This document shows positions 11,101 through 20,420 of a stretch of DNA of 64,000 nucleotides, piece after piece; position 1 is the stretch's first letter, and each line of letters opens with the position of its first letter. The notes under the pieces were generated by a model. That model did not search any database. It saw only the letters and a program-made list of their open reading frames with translations, and was not told the origin of the DNA. A program made the translations under genes and the position numbers. This DNA comes from Pempheris klunzingeri. Lineage: Eukaryota > Chordata > Actinopteri > Acropomatiformes > Pempheridae. Where the stretch lies: contig NC_092032.1 in assembly GCF_042242105.1 (NCBI RefSeq), positions 20,793,742 to 20,857,741 of the forward strand. The letters run 5' to 3'.

Positions 11101-14100
11101 TTACAAAGCATCATATTATAAAAGAGGACACCTGATATTGATATCATGCATGTGATGATGAAATAGTTTAACATTTCCTGATTGGAGCTTTGCTTTGACA
11201 TCACACCTCTGCAGTGCAGCATTTGTTTTACCAGGGCTGTATGAGGCCTCCATCACCCAAAGGAAGGTAGATAGAAGAACAGCAACAATATTACAATTAT
11301 TAGAAATAAGCAGAAGGCTGTGATCATTTATTTGACAGCTAGAAAACAAAACCAACTGAAGAGTCAATGTTTTCTGTTGTTGTCAAAGTATTTGAAACAA
11401 CTCAAGAACAAACAGATCACTATTTTAAGAACTTACCGAACTTTTCTGCAGTTCCTCACAGCTGGAATCAGCCTCCGTCGTCCCTCCTCTGATGTGTTGT
11501 ACTTCTCCAGGTCAAACTCCTCCAGAACCTCCTCTGACATCTGCAGCATGTAGGCCAGAGCTGAGCAGTGGATCTGTGAGAGCTTCTTCTTTAATCTCTT
11601 CCCTGACTTCAGGAACTCTTGGATCTCCTGATGGACTGAGTGGTTGTTCATCTCCGTCAGACAGTGGAAGATGTTGATGCTTCTGTCTGGAGAGACTTCG
11701 TCCGTCTTTCTCCTCTTCAGGGTGTTGATGGCTCTCTGAATGACTTCTGGACTGTTGTCTGTCCGACCCAGCAGGCCTCCTAAGAGTCTCTGGTTGGACT
11801 CCACAGAGAGGCCATGAAGGAAGCGGACAAACAGGTCCAGGTGGCCATTTTTGCTTTGAAGGGATCTCTCCATGGCTCTCTTCAAGAAGACATCCAGGGA
11901 TGAGTGATCCCTACCTCCCAGGAAGTCCTTCAGCACCTCTGTGTTCCTGTTGGTGTAACAGTGGAACATGTAGACTGCAGCCAGAAACTCCTGAACGCTC
12001 AGGTGAACGAAGCAGTAGACTGTTTTCTGGAAGATCACACTCTCTCTTTTGAAGATCTCGGTACAAACTCCTGAGTACACCGAGGCCTCTGTGGCGTCCA
12101 GACCGACCTGCTCCAGGTCTTCCTGGTAGAACATGATGTTTCCTTTCTGCAGCTGTTCAAACGCCAGCCTCCCCAGCTTCAGGAGAACGTCCCCGTCAGC
12201 CTCCATCAGCTCCTGTGGACTCGTCTCATGTCCCCCCTCGTACTTCTGCTTCTTCCTCTTTGTCTGAACCAGCAGGAAGTGTGAGTACAGGTCAGTCAGG
12301 GTCTTGGGCAGCTCTCCTCTCTGGTCTGTAGTCAACATGTGCTCCAGAACTGTGGCAGTGATCCAGCAGAAGACTGGGATCAGACACATGATGTGGAGGC
12401 TCCTGGAGGCCTTGATGTGTGAGATGATCCTGCTGGACAGATCTTCATCACTGACTCTCCTCCTGAAGTACTCCTCCTTCTGGGCGTCAGTGAAGCCTCG
12501 TACCTCTGTTACCCTGTCAACACATGCAGGAGGGATCTGATTGGCTGCTGCAGGTCTGGAAGTGATCCAGACAAGAGCCGCTGGAAGCAGATTCCCCTTG
12601 ATGAGGTTTATCAGCAGCACGTTGACCGACGACTTCTGGGTGACGTCAGAAACGACCTCCTTGTTGCTGAAATCCAGTGACAGTCTGCTTTCATCCAGGC
12701 CGTCAAAGATGAACAACAGTTTACAGACGGCGAGCTTCTCTGCGGTGACCTTCTGTAACGTTGGATGGAAAACATGGAGCAGCCTGAGAAGACTGAGCTG
12801 CTCGTCTCTGATCAGGTTCAGCTCCCTGAACGAAAGCAGAACCACCAGACTGACATCTTGGTTTTCCAAACCCTCCGCCCAGTCCAGAGTGAACTTCTGC
12901 ACTGAGAAGGTTTTTCCGACACCGGCGACGCCGTTCGTCAGAGCGACTCTAATGGGTGTCTGTTGGTGAGGTAAGGCTTTAAAGATGTCCTGGCACTTGA
13001 TTGGAGCGTCATGGAGGCTCTTCTTCTTGGAAGTCGTCTCCAGCTGCCTCACCTCATGTTGGGTATTAACCTCTTCGCTCTGCCCCTCTGTGATGAAGAG
13101 CTCAGTGTAGATCCTGTTGAGGAGGGTTCCACTTCCTGCTTCATCACTTCCTGCTTCATCACTTCCTGCTTCATCACTTCCTTCAGTCACACGTTCACAT
13201 CTCCTCCTCAGGCTGATCTTATGTTCATCTAGAACCTCCTGCAGACCACCATTCACTTAAAAAGAGAGAAAGATTGAAACAAAGCAAAGACAGTTTGACG
13301 ATGTGCTGGTTGTTCTCATGACCCATAAAAATGATGAATATAAGAAAATGAATAAAGTCCACTTTTGGAGTTTTTCCCTTGTTTCCAGTGTCTCTCCTTG
13401 TCTGGGTTTGTGTATTGTGTAGCTCCTTTGCTCACTCTCCCTGCTGAACACCTGTGCTCACCTGTTCCTGGCCTGTTACTGTGTTCCCTTGTGCCTCAGG
13501 ATAACCCTTCAGCTGCCTTTCTGCCCTCCTGCTTGCATCCAACGCTTGTGCAGCTCCAGCCTGCTCACAGCATCCACTCTTACTGCTTTGTCCTCTGCCA
13601 TCACCAGCCATTCACCTCTCAGATTCATCTTATGACTGAAGCTCAGTCATGTAGTTATGGTCAGTCACTGCCTATGTACATGTCTTCTGTTTGTCCTCCA
13701 CCATAGTGTTTTAGCCCGGAGCCCTTTCTTCACCCAGGAGCTGGTGCAGCTTCTGGTTCAGGACCATTGTGCCTGGATTACTCCAACTGGCTCCTGGCTG
13801 CTCAGCCTGCACGATCCATCTGACCTCTGAAGCTCATCCAGAATGCAGCAGCCGGCTGGTTTCAACCTTTCCAAGTTCTCCCACACAACACAGCTCCTCT
13901 GCAACCTGGACTGGCTACCGTTGGCCGATTCAAGTCCCTTGTACTTGCATATTGTGCTGCCAATGGGTCACGCTCGTCCAGAACATGATAAAACCAGACC
14001 CCCCCAGCCCATCCACTGTGCTCTGATGATTGGGGTGCTACTCCCTTACTATCTTCAGATCTGGCAGTTCACTTCTGTCTGAGTCAGGCATCATTAATGT

Positions 14101-14815
14101 AGTCTATCTGAGTTCTACTACACTGTAAAGAGGACCTCCTTGGCTTTCTAGTGATTATACACACATGGGGTTCTGTTGTTTCAAAAGGGCAGGAACAGGA
14201 AAATAACCTGTTTTAAGGCAGTGAGTTGTTTAAGTGATGACATTTGTAAAGAAGTATTTCTGTTCTCCATCAGGATGTTGTTATATTTGATGAGGATGGA
14301 GAGAGCCGGGCAGTAGAGCAGCTTTTACATTTAGTTTTGTTTGTTTCCAAAATTCATAATTTTAAATGTGATTATTGTTAAAGTGTATTGTTTTATCATT
14401 GATAGATTGCTGCTTGTAATGTTCTCTTTGTGGAAAAGACTGACAACGTTCACTACAAGGAATATTTCACTAAAAATTTCACTGCTTAATCTGCATGGTT
14501 GAGGATAAACAGACCTGCACAGCTGAGGATGGTAAAACTCTCTTTCTGTGTGTGTTTCTTACATCAGGGCACAGATCAGCCCTGTGGCAGTTACTCTTTA
14601 ACCTTTGACCAACAGCTGGATGAGGTGCCACTGATAACAGGAACACACCTATAACTTCACAACTGCCACTAACTCAGCGTCCTGATGGATCATCAGCTGA
14701 TGTTAGCAGCAGTGTGTCCATGTCATGTGAGAATCTGCCTGAGGTAGCAGAGAAGACTTTTCATTGATATGAGCATATTGTTAACAAGCTAACAGAGTGA
14801 ATTTGATAATGAAGA

Positions 14816-14853
<38 letters not shown>

Positions 14854-16392
14854 ACAGACACACACAACACACACGCTTTGATTTAAAACGGAGTAAAAAC
14901 AGGGTCAAAGTTGGGGCAGGAGGTCTAAACCCATCGTTCAGCACACCCACGGCTGTATGACACAACAGATGTTAGTGAGTCCAGACCAGTGACAGATGGA
15001 CAGTCTTACTTTGTTCACAGCTGCTCTGACTGACTGTCTGCAGTCCAGGTGTTGCTCTGCATCTGTCTGCACACTGGGGACAGGAAGAGCCTCCTGATGA
15101 AGCACACTGGTCCCAGTATGAGGTGATGCACTGTCTGCAGAACCAGTGTCCACAGCTGCTACCGACTGGATCCTTCAGGACGTCCTGACACACAGCGCAG
15201 CTCCTCTTCCTCTTTCTGTGGACACATTTCTTTAACTAAAATCATTTGCTGGCTGTTGTTGGATAAAAAGCATTTGGTCAGTACTGCGTAGAATCTCAGA
15301 CGGCCGAGGACAACAGTCAAAGTGTTACTTTACAGTTTGAACTCAGCATTCAGCCTGGAATGAAAATGGAAAATGAATTTTCTTTTCCTCTCAGTGATCT
15401 GCCTGTCGTTTATCATTACAAACTCTATTTCACAGTAACATTGATTTTGAATAGTTCTAAATCTTCACAGGGACACTAACGCTGAGCGACAATGTGGGAA
15501 TATTTTCTTGGAGTCAAACTTCTGAAATCGAGGTTCTCAGGTGTTTTTCCAAAGAAATAAAACCAGATCAGACTCATCTCAGCTTGAAACAGTTTCTGCA
15601 CTAATAGTTCTGCATCTTAAACAGACATCTTTTAGCATTTTGTCTTCACCATCAACGCATCAATTCTGTCAGTCTGTCAGTTTACAGTAAAAAACAAAGT
15701 CTCTTACTTTGTGTCTGAGGGTCCAGGTTCATTACTGAAGTATGGAGGTTTATCTTTGGACCGGTCACTCTTCAGAGACAGACAGCTGGACACTGCAGAC
15801 TCTGCTCTCTGCCTGTTGTACTGAACTCTGCAAACACCAGCATGTTTTGATTCACACCACATGAATCCTTGATAAATTCTCTGATAATAAAACCTTACAG
15901 GAAGCTCTGGCACAGCATGGACACAGACAGAAGGGAGGCTGAGGGACGGCAGCACCCTCTGAAATCAGGTTTTCTAAAAGCCATCGGCTGATAAAAAAAG
16001 TTTAGCTGTAGTGTTCAAACTAGAGAGTCTTACTAGGATGTGGGCTGCATGTTAGCACACAAGCATTTGCCTTGTTTTCAGTCCGTTTATCATCATATGT
16101 ATTAGTCCATCACTAGATCTATATGATGCAGACTCTAACGTAGACTCAGTGAGGTCAGAGGAGATGGGATGATAAACCTTTCTTTGATCCTGAAGCCCAC
16201 TGATGGAAAATGACCAAACATGAGCAGCAAATACTGGATGAGTGTGTAGCAGCTCTCTTACTTTGTGTCTGAGGGTCCAGGTTCATTACTGAAGAATGGA
16301 GGGAAATCTTTGGACCGGTCACTCTTCAGAGACAGACAGCTGGACACTGCAGACTCTGCTCTGTCCTCCTCTTCCTCCACACACACACTCAT
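2198..16392 (-). CDS. RING-containing NOD-like receptor (FISNA-NACHT-LRR), whole gene
   Basis: Exons in gene order are 16392-16262, 15827-15708, 15215-15010, 13255-11437, 11083-10910, 9240-9067, 8410-8237, 7686-7513, 5520-5347, 4722-4549, 4006-3833, 3176-3003 and 2378-2205. Reading through the last one gives Tyr-stop at 2198. All phases join, giving about 1,281 residues. The order is two N-terminal peptide repeats, RING finger, FISNA, NACHT ATPase and about 18 LRRs. This matches the fish-specific NLR class usually named NLRC3-like or NLRP12-like, which are cytosolic sensors thought to oligomerise through NACHT. The RING adds a possible E3 ubiquitin ligase function, an inference. The start codon is the first in-frame ATG of exon 1. 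The true 3' end is uncertain because only a broken B30.2 follows. Confidence 0.8.
2205..2378 (-). CDS. NLR LRR exon 9 (last recognised)
   Basis: A 174-nt repeat-type exon with variable words LMWC and LQLSDNKL. Near its end it reads [11 protein letters not shown] instead of [11 protein letters not shown]. Reading into the intron gives Tyr then a stop, so it can serve as a terminal exon. Confidence 0.75.
2379..3002 (-). repeat. Duplicated NLR intron block, copy 1
   Basis: This 624-bp intron is essentially identical to 4723-5346, at a constant offset of 2,344 bases. The unit includes one neighbouring LRR exon on each side. Open frames inside it on both strands are intronic. Confidence 0.85.
3003..3176 (-). 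CDS. NLR LRR exon 8
   Basis: A 174-nt repeat-type exon with variable words LWCC and LELFGNEL, the strongest departure in the LxLSxN position among the copies. Confidence 0.8.
3177..3832 (-). repeat. Second duplicated NLR intron type, copy 1
   Basis: This 656-bp intron is matched by the 656-bp intron at 8411-9066 (offset 5,234), with only scattered substitutions. Confidence 0.85.
3833..4006 (-). CDS. NLR LRR exon 7
   Basis: A 174-nt repeat-type exon with variable words LRSC and LQLSDNKL. Splice sites match those of LRR exon 2, with which it shares the following intron. Confidence 0.8.
4007..4548 (-). repeat. Third NLR intron type (four copies in the gene)
   Basis: About 430-480 bases of this intron recur at 5521-5957, 7687-8180 and 9241-9607. 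Each copy carries a perfect palindromic TGACGTCA. A short (TAA)n tract lies near the end of this copy and of the 7687 copy. Confidence 0.8.
4234..4241. promoter_or_regulatory. CRE-like palindrome TGACGTCA, repeated in four introns
   Basis: A perfect full-site cAMP response element consensus. Identical sites are at 5747-5754, 7913-7920 and 9468-9475 in the other copies of the same intron block. The sequence is certain; binding by CREB/ATF factors is inferred. Confidence 0.4.
4549..4722 (-). CDS. NLR LRR exon 6
   Basis: A 174-nt repeat-type exon with variable words LWCC and LELSHNKL. It lies exactly 2,344 bases from the paralogous last LRR exon. Confidence 0.8.
4723..5346 (-). repeat. Duplicated NLR intron block, copy 2
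   Basis: Same length and nearly the same sequence as the intron at 2379-3002, marking a recent tandem exon-pair duplication. Confidence 0.85.
5347..5520 (-). CDS. NLR LRR exon 5
   Basis: A 174-nt repeat-type exon with variable words LMDC and LELSDNKL. It begins a block, running through LRR exon 6, that is duplicated at LRR exons 8 and 9. Confidence 0.8.
5997..7437. mobile_element. Non-autonomous DNA-transposon-like insertion in an NLR intron
   Basis: This intron is about 1.45 kb longer than its three sister copies. The extra DNA starts near GTGTGAATGCTG and ends at the inverted CAGCATTCACAC, as expected of terminal inverted repeats. A 57-bp stretch recurs inside at about 6508 and 7005. No transposase frame is present. 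The family is not recognised with certainty. Confidence 0.55.
7395..7437. repeat. Perfect 19-bp inverted repeat (hairpin)
   Basis: ATCAATAGTGTGAATGCTG is followed by CAACA and then its exact reverse complement. It sits at the right end of the insertion and looks like two terminal repeats brought together. Confidence 0.85.
7513..7686 (-). CDS. NLR LRR exon 4
   Basis: A 174-nt repeat-type exon with variable words LMCC and LELSKNKL. The intron 3' of it in gene order carries a transposon-like insertion. Confidence 0.8.
8237..8410 (-). CDS. NLR LRR exon 3
   Basis: Another 174-nt repeat-type exon, with variable words LKDCRL and LELSVNKL. The donor is GAG/GTACTAAA rather than GTCAG, and read-through would give Tyr-stop. 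Confidence 0.8.
8411..9066 (-). repeat. Second duplicated NLR intron type, copy 2
   Basis: Counterpart of the intron at 3177-3832, with equal length and near-identical sequence. Confidence 0.85.
9067..9240 (-). CDS. NLR LRR exon 2
   Basis: This 174-nt exon of the repeated type ([36 protein letters not shown]) carries the variable words LRCC and LDLSNNKL. Acceptor TATTCAG and donor GAG/GTCAGTTC. Confidence 0.8.
9608..10909 (-). other. NLR intron without recognised features
   Basis: This is the non-repeated part of the intron between the first and second LRR exons. No exon, RNA gene or clear transposon was recognised. Confidence 0.5.
10910..11083 (-). CDS. NLR LRR exon 1 (most diverged)
   Basis: This 174-nt exon, phase 2 to phase 2, begins [18 protein letters not shown] and ends with [11 protein letters not shown]. 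It encodes two LRRs. It differs much more from the other eight LRR exons than they do from each other, as expected of the anchoring first repeat after NACHT. Confidence 0.8.
11437..13255 (-). CDS. NLR exon 4: FISNA and NACHT domains
   Basis: This exon of about 606 codons opens with the fish-specific FISNA segment ([15 protein letters not shown]). The NACHT ATPase follows, with Walker A GVAGVGKT near residue 110, Walker [10 protein letters not shown] near residue 190 and the sensor-like WITSRPAAA near residue 230. The winged-helix and helical parts of NACHT proteins follow up to the donor CAGAAAAGTTCG/GTAAGTT. The frame is fully open with all nucleotide-binding motifs intact, so this looks functional. 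A 15-bp repeat coding DEAGS occurs three times near the start. Confidence 0.9.
13137..13190 (-). repeat. In-frame 15-bp coding repeat (DEAGS)n
   Basis: Three perfect 15-bp copies encode acidic Asp-Glu-Ala-Gly-Ser units between the FISNA start and the conserved [10 protein letters not shown] stretch. The period is a multiple of three, so copy-number change only changes loop length. Confidence 0.85.
13690..14110 (+). mobile_element. LINE reverse-transcriptase fragment
   Basis: Shifting plus-strand frames spell the C-terminal RT region common in fish non-LTR elements: [17 protein letters not shown], a Trp-Leu word within LATVG, then LVLAY and AANGS. Frameshifts and stops show it is dead. L2-like or Rex1-like are the best guesses. 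It lies in the NLR intron between the RING and NACHT exons, opposite to the gene. Confidence 0.55.
14818..14874. repeat. (CA)n microsatellite
   Basis: An imperfect CA tract interrupted by CAGACACA words, in the intron upstream of the NACHT exon. Confidence 0.95.
15010..15215 (-). CDS. NLR exon 3: C3HC4 RING finger
   Basis: After KRKRRS comes C-A-V-C, then eleven residues, [10 protein letters not shown], a variable loop and SSCPQC. This is a complete C3HC4 RING of the TRIM-like type with all eight zinc ligands present. Acceptor TCCACAG and donor AAA/GTAAGAC fit phase 2 in and phase 1 out, so it joins the peptide exon and the NACHT exon in frame. RINGs of this kind usually recruit ubiquitin-charged E2 enzymes; that activity here is inferred. 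Alternatively it may be an independent cassette exon. Confidence 0.75.
15708..15827 (-). CDS. NLR exon 2: second copy of the N-terminal peptide
   Basis: It is flanked by TTTGCAG and GTAAGAG. It repeats almost the whole of exon 1, including [16 protein letters not shown] and NEPGPSDTK, with only a few changes such as KPPY for FPPF. Its length (120 nt) keeps phase 2, so it can be skipped or duplicated without a frameshift. The identical flank at the donor shows a recent exon duplication. Confidence 0.75.
16262..16392 (-). CDS. NLR exon 1: start codon and first N-terminal peptide
   Basis: It begins [10 protein letters not shown] and carries the motif [12 protein letters not shown] followed by NEPGPSDTK. 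This Ser/Lys-rich peptide typifies fish NLRC3-like N-termini and has no catalytic motif. It ends at a good donor (CAAA/GTAAGAG) in phase 2. A 118-bp (CA)n tract lies about 130 bases upstream of the ATG. Confidence 0.75.
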
Positions 16393-16508
16393 CTTCAGGA
16401 CAGGAGTCAGTCTGAGAGGTAAAGCAGGAACACTGACTGTGAGAACAGGAAAGAAACAAGCTTGTTCAAGAGCCACACCGAGACTGAGAGAGCAGGAAGT
16501 AGCTCTAA

Positions 16509-16641
<133 letters not shown>

Positions 16642-16782
16642 ACAGTGTAATAAAAGCAGCCAGAGCTCCACCTGCTCTCTGTTCATCTGTTCAATAACAC
16701 AAAATAACACTCACCCTGCCTCAGCCTTCACTTCTCCTCCTTCTGCTCCGTCGGCTCAAAATGGAGTCTGAACTAACTGAAC

Positions 16783-16794
16783 ACTTTCACTTTC
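16783..16794 (-). promoter_or_regulatory. Putative ISRE/IRF site upstream of the NLR gene
   Basis: The minus strand reads GAAAGTGAAAGT, two GAAA cores with the 6-bp spacing bound by interferon regulatory factors. It is about 390 bases upstream of the NLR start codon. Interferon induction is an inference. Confidence 0.4.
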
Positions 16795-17179
16795 AGGGTT
16801 CCTCCCCCTTCTCTACTTACAAGAAGTCAGGTGACTTCATGTCTGTGTGTGTGTGTGTGTGTGGTTTTGTCTTGAATCAGTCTGAACTGAATGAGTGTGT
16901 GTTATTGCTGCCAGGTAGACGTGGTGTTGTGTTGAAGTTTTAAATGAGTGCCTGCAGGATCTGACAGGATGTCCACAGTGCACAGCAAAAATTGGAGAGT
17001 ACTTTTTCCAGAGTGAAAAATATTTTCCTCAAAAACAGTAACTTCTAATCATTTAGAAGTGAAATCACTACCTTAGGACGCTAGAGTGGGAGGAAATATT
17101 CAGAGGAAATTCTCCTGGAGTAAAATGCATAACCACGCCCACTCAGGATCCTTAAGTTTAGTTTCTGACGCCATTACTA

Positions 17180-17965
17180 TTTTTCACACGTGGGAAGTAG
17201 TGATGTTCCATACCACCGATTTCCTTTCCGATCCGACACTGAGTAAAATTCAGGCTGGTATCGGCGACACCGACACCGACACCTATATTTTATGCGACTA
17301 CACCTAATATGTCTTTTAAATCTAAAAAAAGAAGTGTATTTCAAATCATAGCTTCCTTAAGAATATAAGGCAGAGTCATTTGTTTGTTTTTTTATTCATT
17401 TTAAACTCTGAAGTATATTGAGGTAGCGGCCTCATTTACAATATAGCCGAGTTAATACAACAATAGAAAAACCAAAGGGAGGACACAATCATACAAAATA
17501 TGTGAAAATGGTGTTTCTGTGAAACAAAGAAAATGAGTACAATTATAAAAACATTCAAATAAATTCTTCTTTAATTATTAAGAACCACTATAAAGATGCA
17601 AACTTGCGTCTTAATTCACGTTACATGGACATGTTAACATGTAAATAGTGAACATGTGAATAACACAGCATCCAACACTGACACTGTTGTTCCTCATTCA
17701 CAGGTTCTTGTTCAGGAACAACTCACACACTGGGACTACGCATGACGCACTTACCCAGGCGGAAGAAAAAGTAGTTCCCACCAACCGCGTGTCATTTAGA
17801 CAGGATCTCAGTAGTTTACTTACTTTTCACCGTGTTCCTGTTAAGGATATACATTACCTCAAATGACTGAAGTATCAAAAGTATCGATATTTTGATTTGA
17901 GAATCGATTTTAGAGCATAAAGATCCGGTATCGGAGGTGTCGATATTTCAGGATCGATCCGCACT
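17180..17965. mobile_element. hAT-like non-autonomous element
   Basis: The left part is rich in ATCGGCGACACCGACACCGACACC-like words and the right part has GGTATCGGAGGTGTCGATA. Together they give loosely inverted ends around AT-rich filler with no coding frame. The family assignment is by texture only. Confidence 0.35.
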
Positions 17966-18603
17966 CAGCAGAGGAGCAACTGTAGGAACTTTGTTACTTC
18001 ATATGATGTCAAATATCAGGGAAGTTTATTTCTTGTATTATTTCTTGTCTGCAAGGTAAAACTGCGAAGTATCATTCCATCTTTCAAGTGTTAAAGTGTA
18101 GGTGTAGCTTTAGTGCAGCCTGTATCTCAGTGTTAGAAGCTAATGTTAGCATCCAGCTTTTGAACATTGTCCTGCCACTGTTGGGGTGTATCAACGACAG
18201 GTGGGTTTTTGTGGCAGTTAATATTTTCTTATTCCGTTTGTGTTTCCGTTATTTATCAGGGCTCCAGACTGCGAGCAAAAATAAGACCTTTTTTGAGTGT
18301 ACGAGGTCGAATTTCAAGTTGTTGCGTTGGTGCCATTGAAGGACGATCTTTCAGCTGTTTAGTTTCCGCTTTAACCAGCACGTGCAGCTACTGTGTGAGC
18401 TATAGTGGTTGAATGTAGAAGTGTTCTTTCTTCCGTGGCTCTGTCAGTCTGTCCCTGCCTGGTGTGTGTTCCTCAGCAGAGTCAGAGGGCTGACTCAGAC
18501 TCACCTGATGATCAGAGCGCAGGTGCAGCAGGAGCACACTGAGCCGGTGAGCTAGCCAATTACATGGCTAACGCAGGAGTATGGCTACAGAATTAATGAA
18601 TTA

Positions 18604-19643
18604 TTGATCACAGTCGAGATTTTAGATGACTACGTGTTTACTGTTCTGTCTCGACTTACTCCATCTTGTCTAAAGATCGAACAGGATTTCAATCTGATGT
18701 TTGGTGATGCAGTCTCTGCCAAGTTTCTGGAGAAGTGGCCTACTGTCTACAAGCAGAAAGTCCTTGAACAGAGTCATGGCCTCACACAGACGGGCGAGCT
18801 TCAACACCTGGTTCAAAATGCTGAATCTACAACAGAAGTGGAGAATGGTATGCTGGAGGGATATAATGATTAATATACTATGTGCTTCTGAAACTTGGAG
18901 TGGTCCATTTAGAGGTACAACACCACCTTGATAACCACGGTGCTACCTTTTGTTTTTCTTCAAAGAACTGTACAATGACTGTCAGCCGTCTGTAAAGACT
19001 TGTTTACCATTTATTTTCCTGTACTTTCAGGTCGGGGCAGTGACATGTCATCCCTTCTGATCCTTATCCACCTTCTGCCACCATCACCTCATGGCCGCAA
19101 GAGACCAAAGCTCTCGGCTGGACGAGCCAGTGACCAGCTTGTGAAGTTCATCGAGGCAAGATTAGCTTCCAGCTAAACGAGGATTTCTATTTTTGAAATA
19201 AAGGTCAAATGATGTCAAGATGATTCTCTGAAATTGTACTCAAACTGTCTGTTCATAATTTCCAATGTATACTATTGGACATCAATTCATTTTATTAGCT
19301 GACTAATGAAGTTTGTGTGTAACAGACGGGCATCAGCATCCAGGGGCATCTGGACAGCATCACGGAAAGCCTTCAACCCTATCTGCTTGCTGTGGGCACC
19401 AAGAGGAGTGTGATTCACAAGTGCTTCATTGTGATTGACAAACATGCCATACCTTGTAAGTCACTAGACTGGCTTTCCTGTTTTGATGAGCTTTTTAAAG
19501 CTCATTTTGTCTTTGGTGCCTCGTACAGCCACGACCCGGTAAACATGTGCAACTTCTTGCAGACCACCATTTATGAAATAGATGTTGGTAACACAAAGGT
19601 GAATCCTAGGGTTGCAGAGCCGAGGGCTCGGATGCTGCATTGA
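18604..19643 (+). pseudogene. C-terminal part of a multicopy SAMD3-like fish gene
   Basis: Three exons join in frame. The first runs to 18847 (FLEKWPTVYKQKV, ending ENG), the second is 19031-19155 (SDMSSLLILIHLLPPSPHGR) and the third is 19326-19643 (FDELFKAHFVFGASY, then YEIDVG, ending ARMLH and a stop). The second donor is GAG/GCAAGA, a GC-AG type intron. The family's upstream parts, including any SAM domain, were not found in the preceding 1.5 kb. This is therefore either a fragment or the end of a gene whose start has decayed. The frames themselves are intact. Naming rests on memory of fish SAMD3-like proteins. Confidence 0.5.
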
Positions 19644-19687
19644 GATGGACTGTGTGTGTTTTATTTTTGTTATCTGCATATTTCAAG

Positions 19688-19693
19688 AATAAA
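19688..19693 (+). terminator. Polyadenylation signal of the SAMD3-like fragment
   Basis: AATAAA lies 45 bases after the stop codon of the plus-strand fragment. Confidence 0.5.
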
Positions 19694-20420
19694 AGGTGCT
19701 TGTTAAGGTACGGTGGCTGATTTATTGACTGAGCTTACGGATCATCATTCATTGTATCATTGTGATTCAGTGAAAAGCAAATCTACAGTAAGTGAAATAC
19801 ACCTGTGTTGAATGAAATACGTCTCTGTAATGAATGAATACGTTTCTATATTGAATGGAATCCATCTCTAAACTGAATGAAATACATCTCTACATGAGTA
19901 ACTTTTAATTCTATAGAGAGTAAAATGGGTGTAGAGTTGTTTTTATTTAATACCATGTAGAGTGAACCGTCATCACGTGGAGTAAAATATTAACACTAAA
20001 TAGAATTAAATTAACTCTAAAAAATCTACTCTGCTCTCAGTATTTTTTATTCTGTTTAGACTGGGACCAGTAACATTTTCTTAAATTTGAGGAAAATATA
20101 CTCTACAAATGTTCCTGTGTACATGTTTATGGAAGGAACACATTTATCAGTGAACGAGTGCAACAGCAAACATTTTGGAGATATTTTCAAACTATTTTTC
20201 ACAGTCGGCATCCAGCAGGGGCCCCTGGTGGGACCTCACTCACGGCTTGAAGCTGTGCACACAGTGAAAGCTGTATTTAGGAGGCTCCATCCCAGAATCC
20301 AGCCTCCAGCAAGCCCCAGAGTTATTATCTAGCAGGGGGGTAAACCCCTCCCTCCATGGACCCTGCTGACATGGTGACTCTGTGGAGCCACTCAAATAAC
20401 TGCCCACAGCAAAGTTTCAT

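Noticed and set aside
13365..13706. 113-residue plus-strand open frame
   Set aside because: No recognisable domain. It lies in an NLR intron directly before a decayed LINE fragment and is probably repeat-derived.
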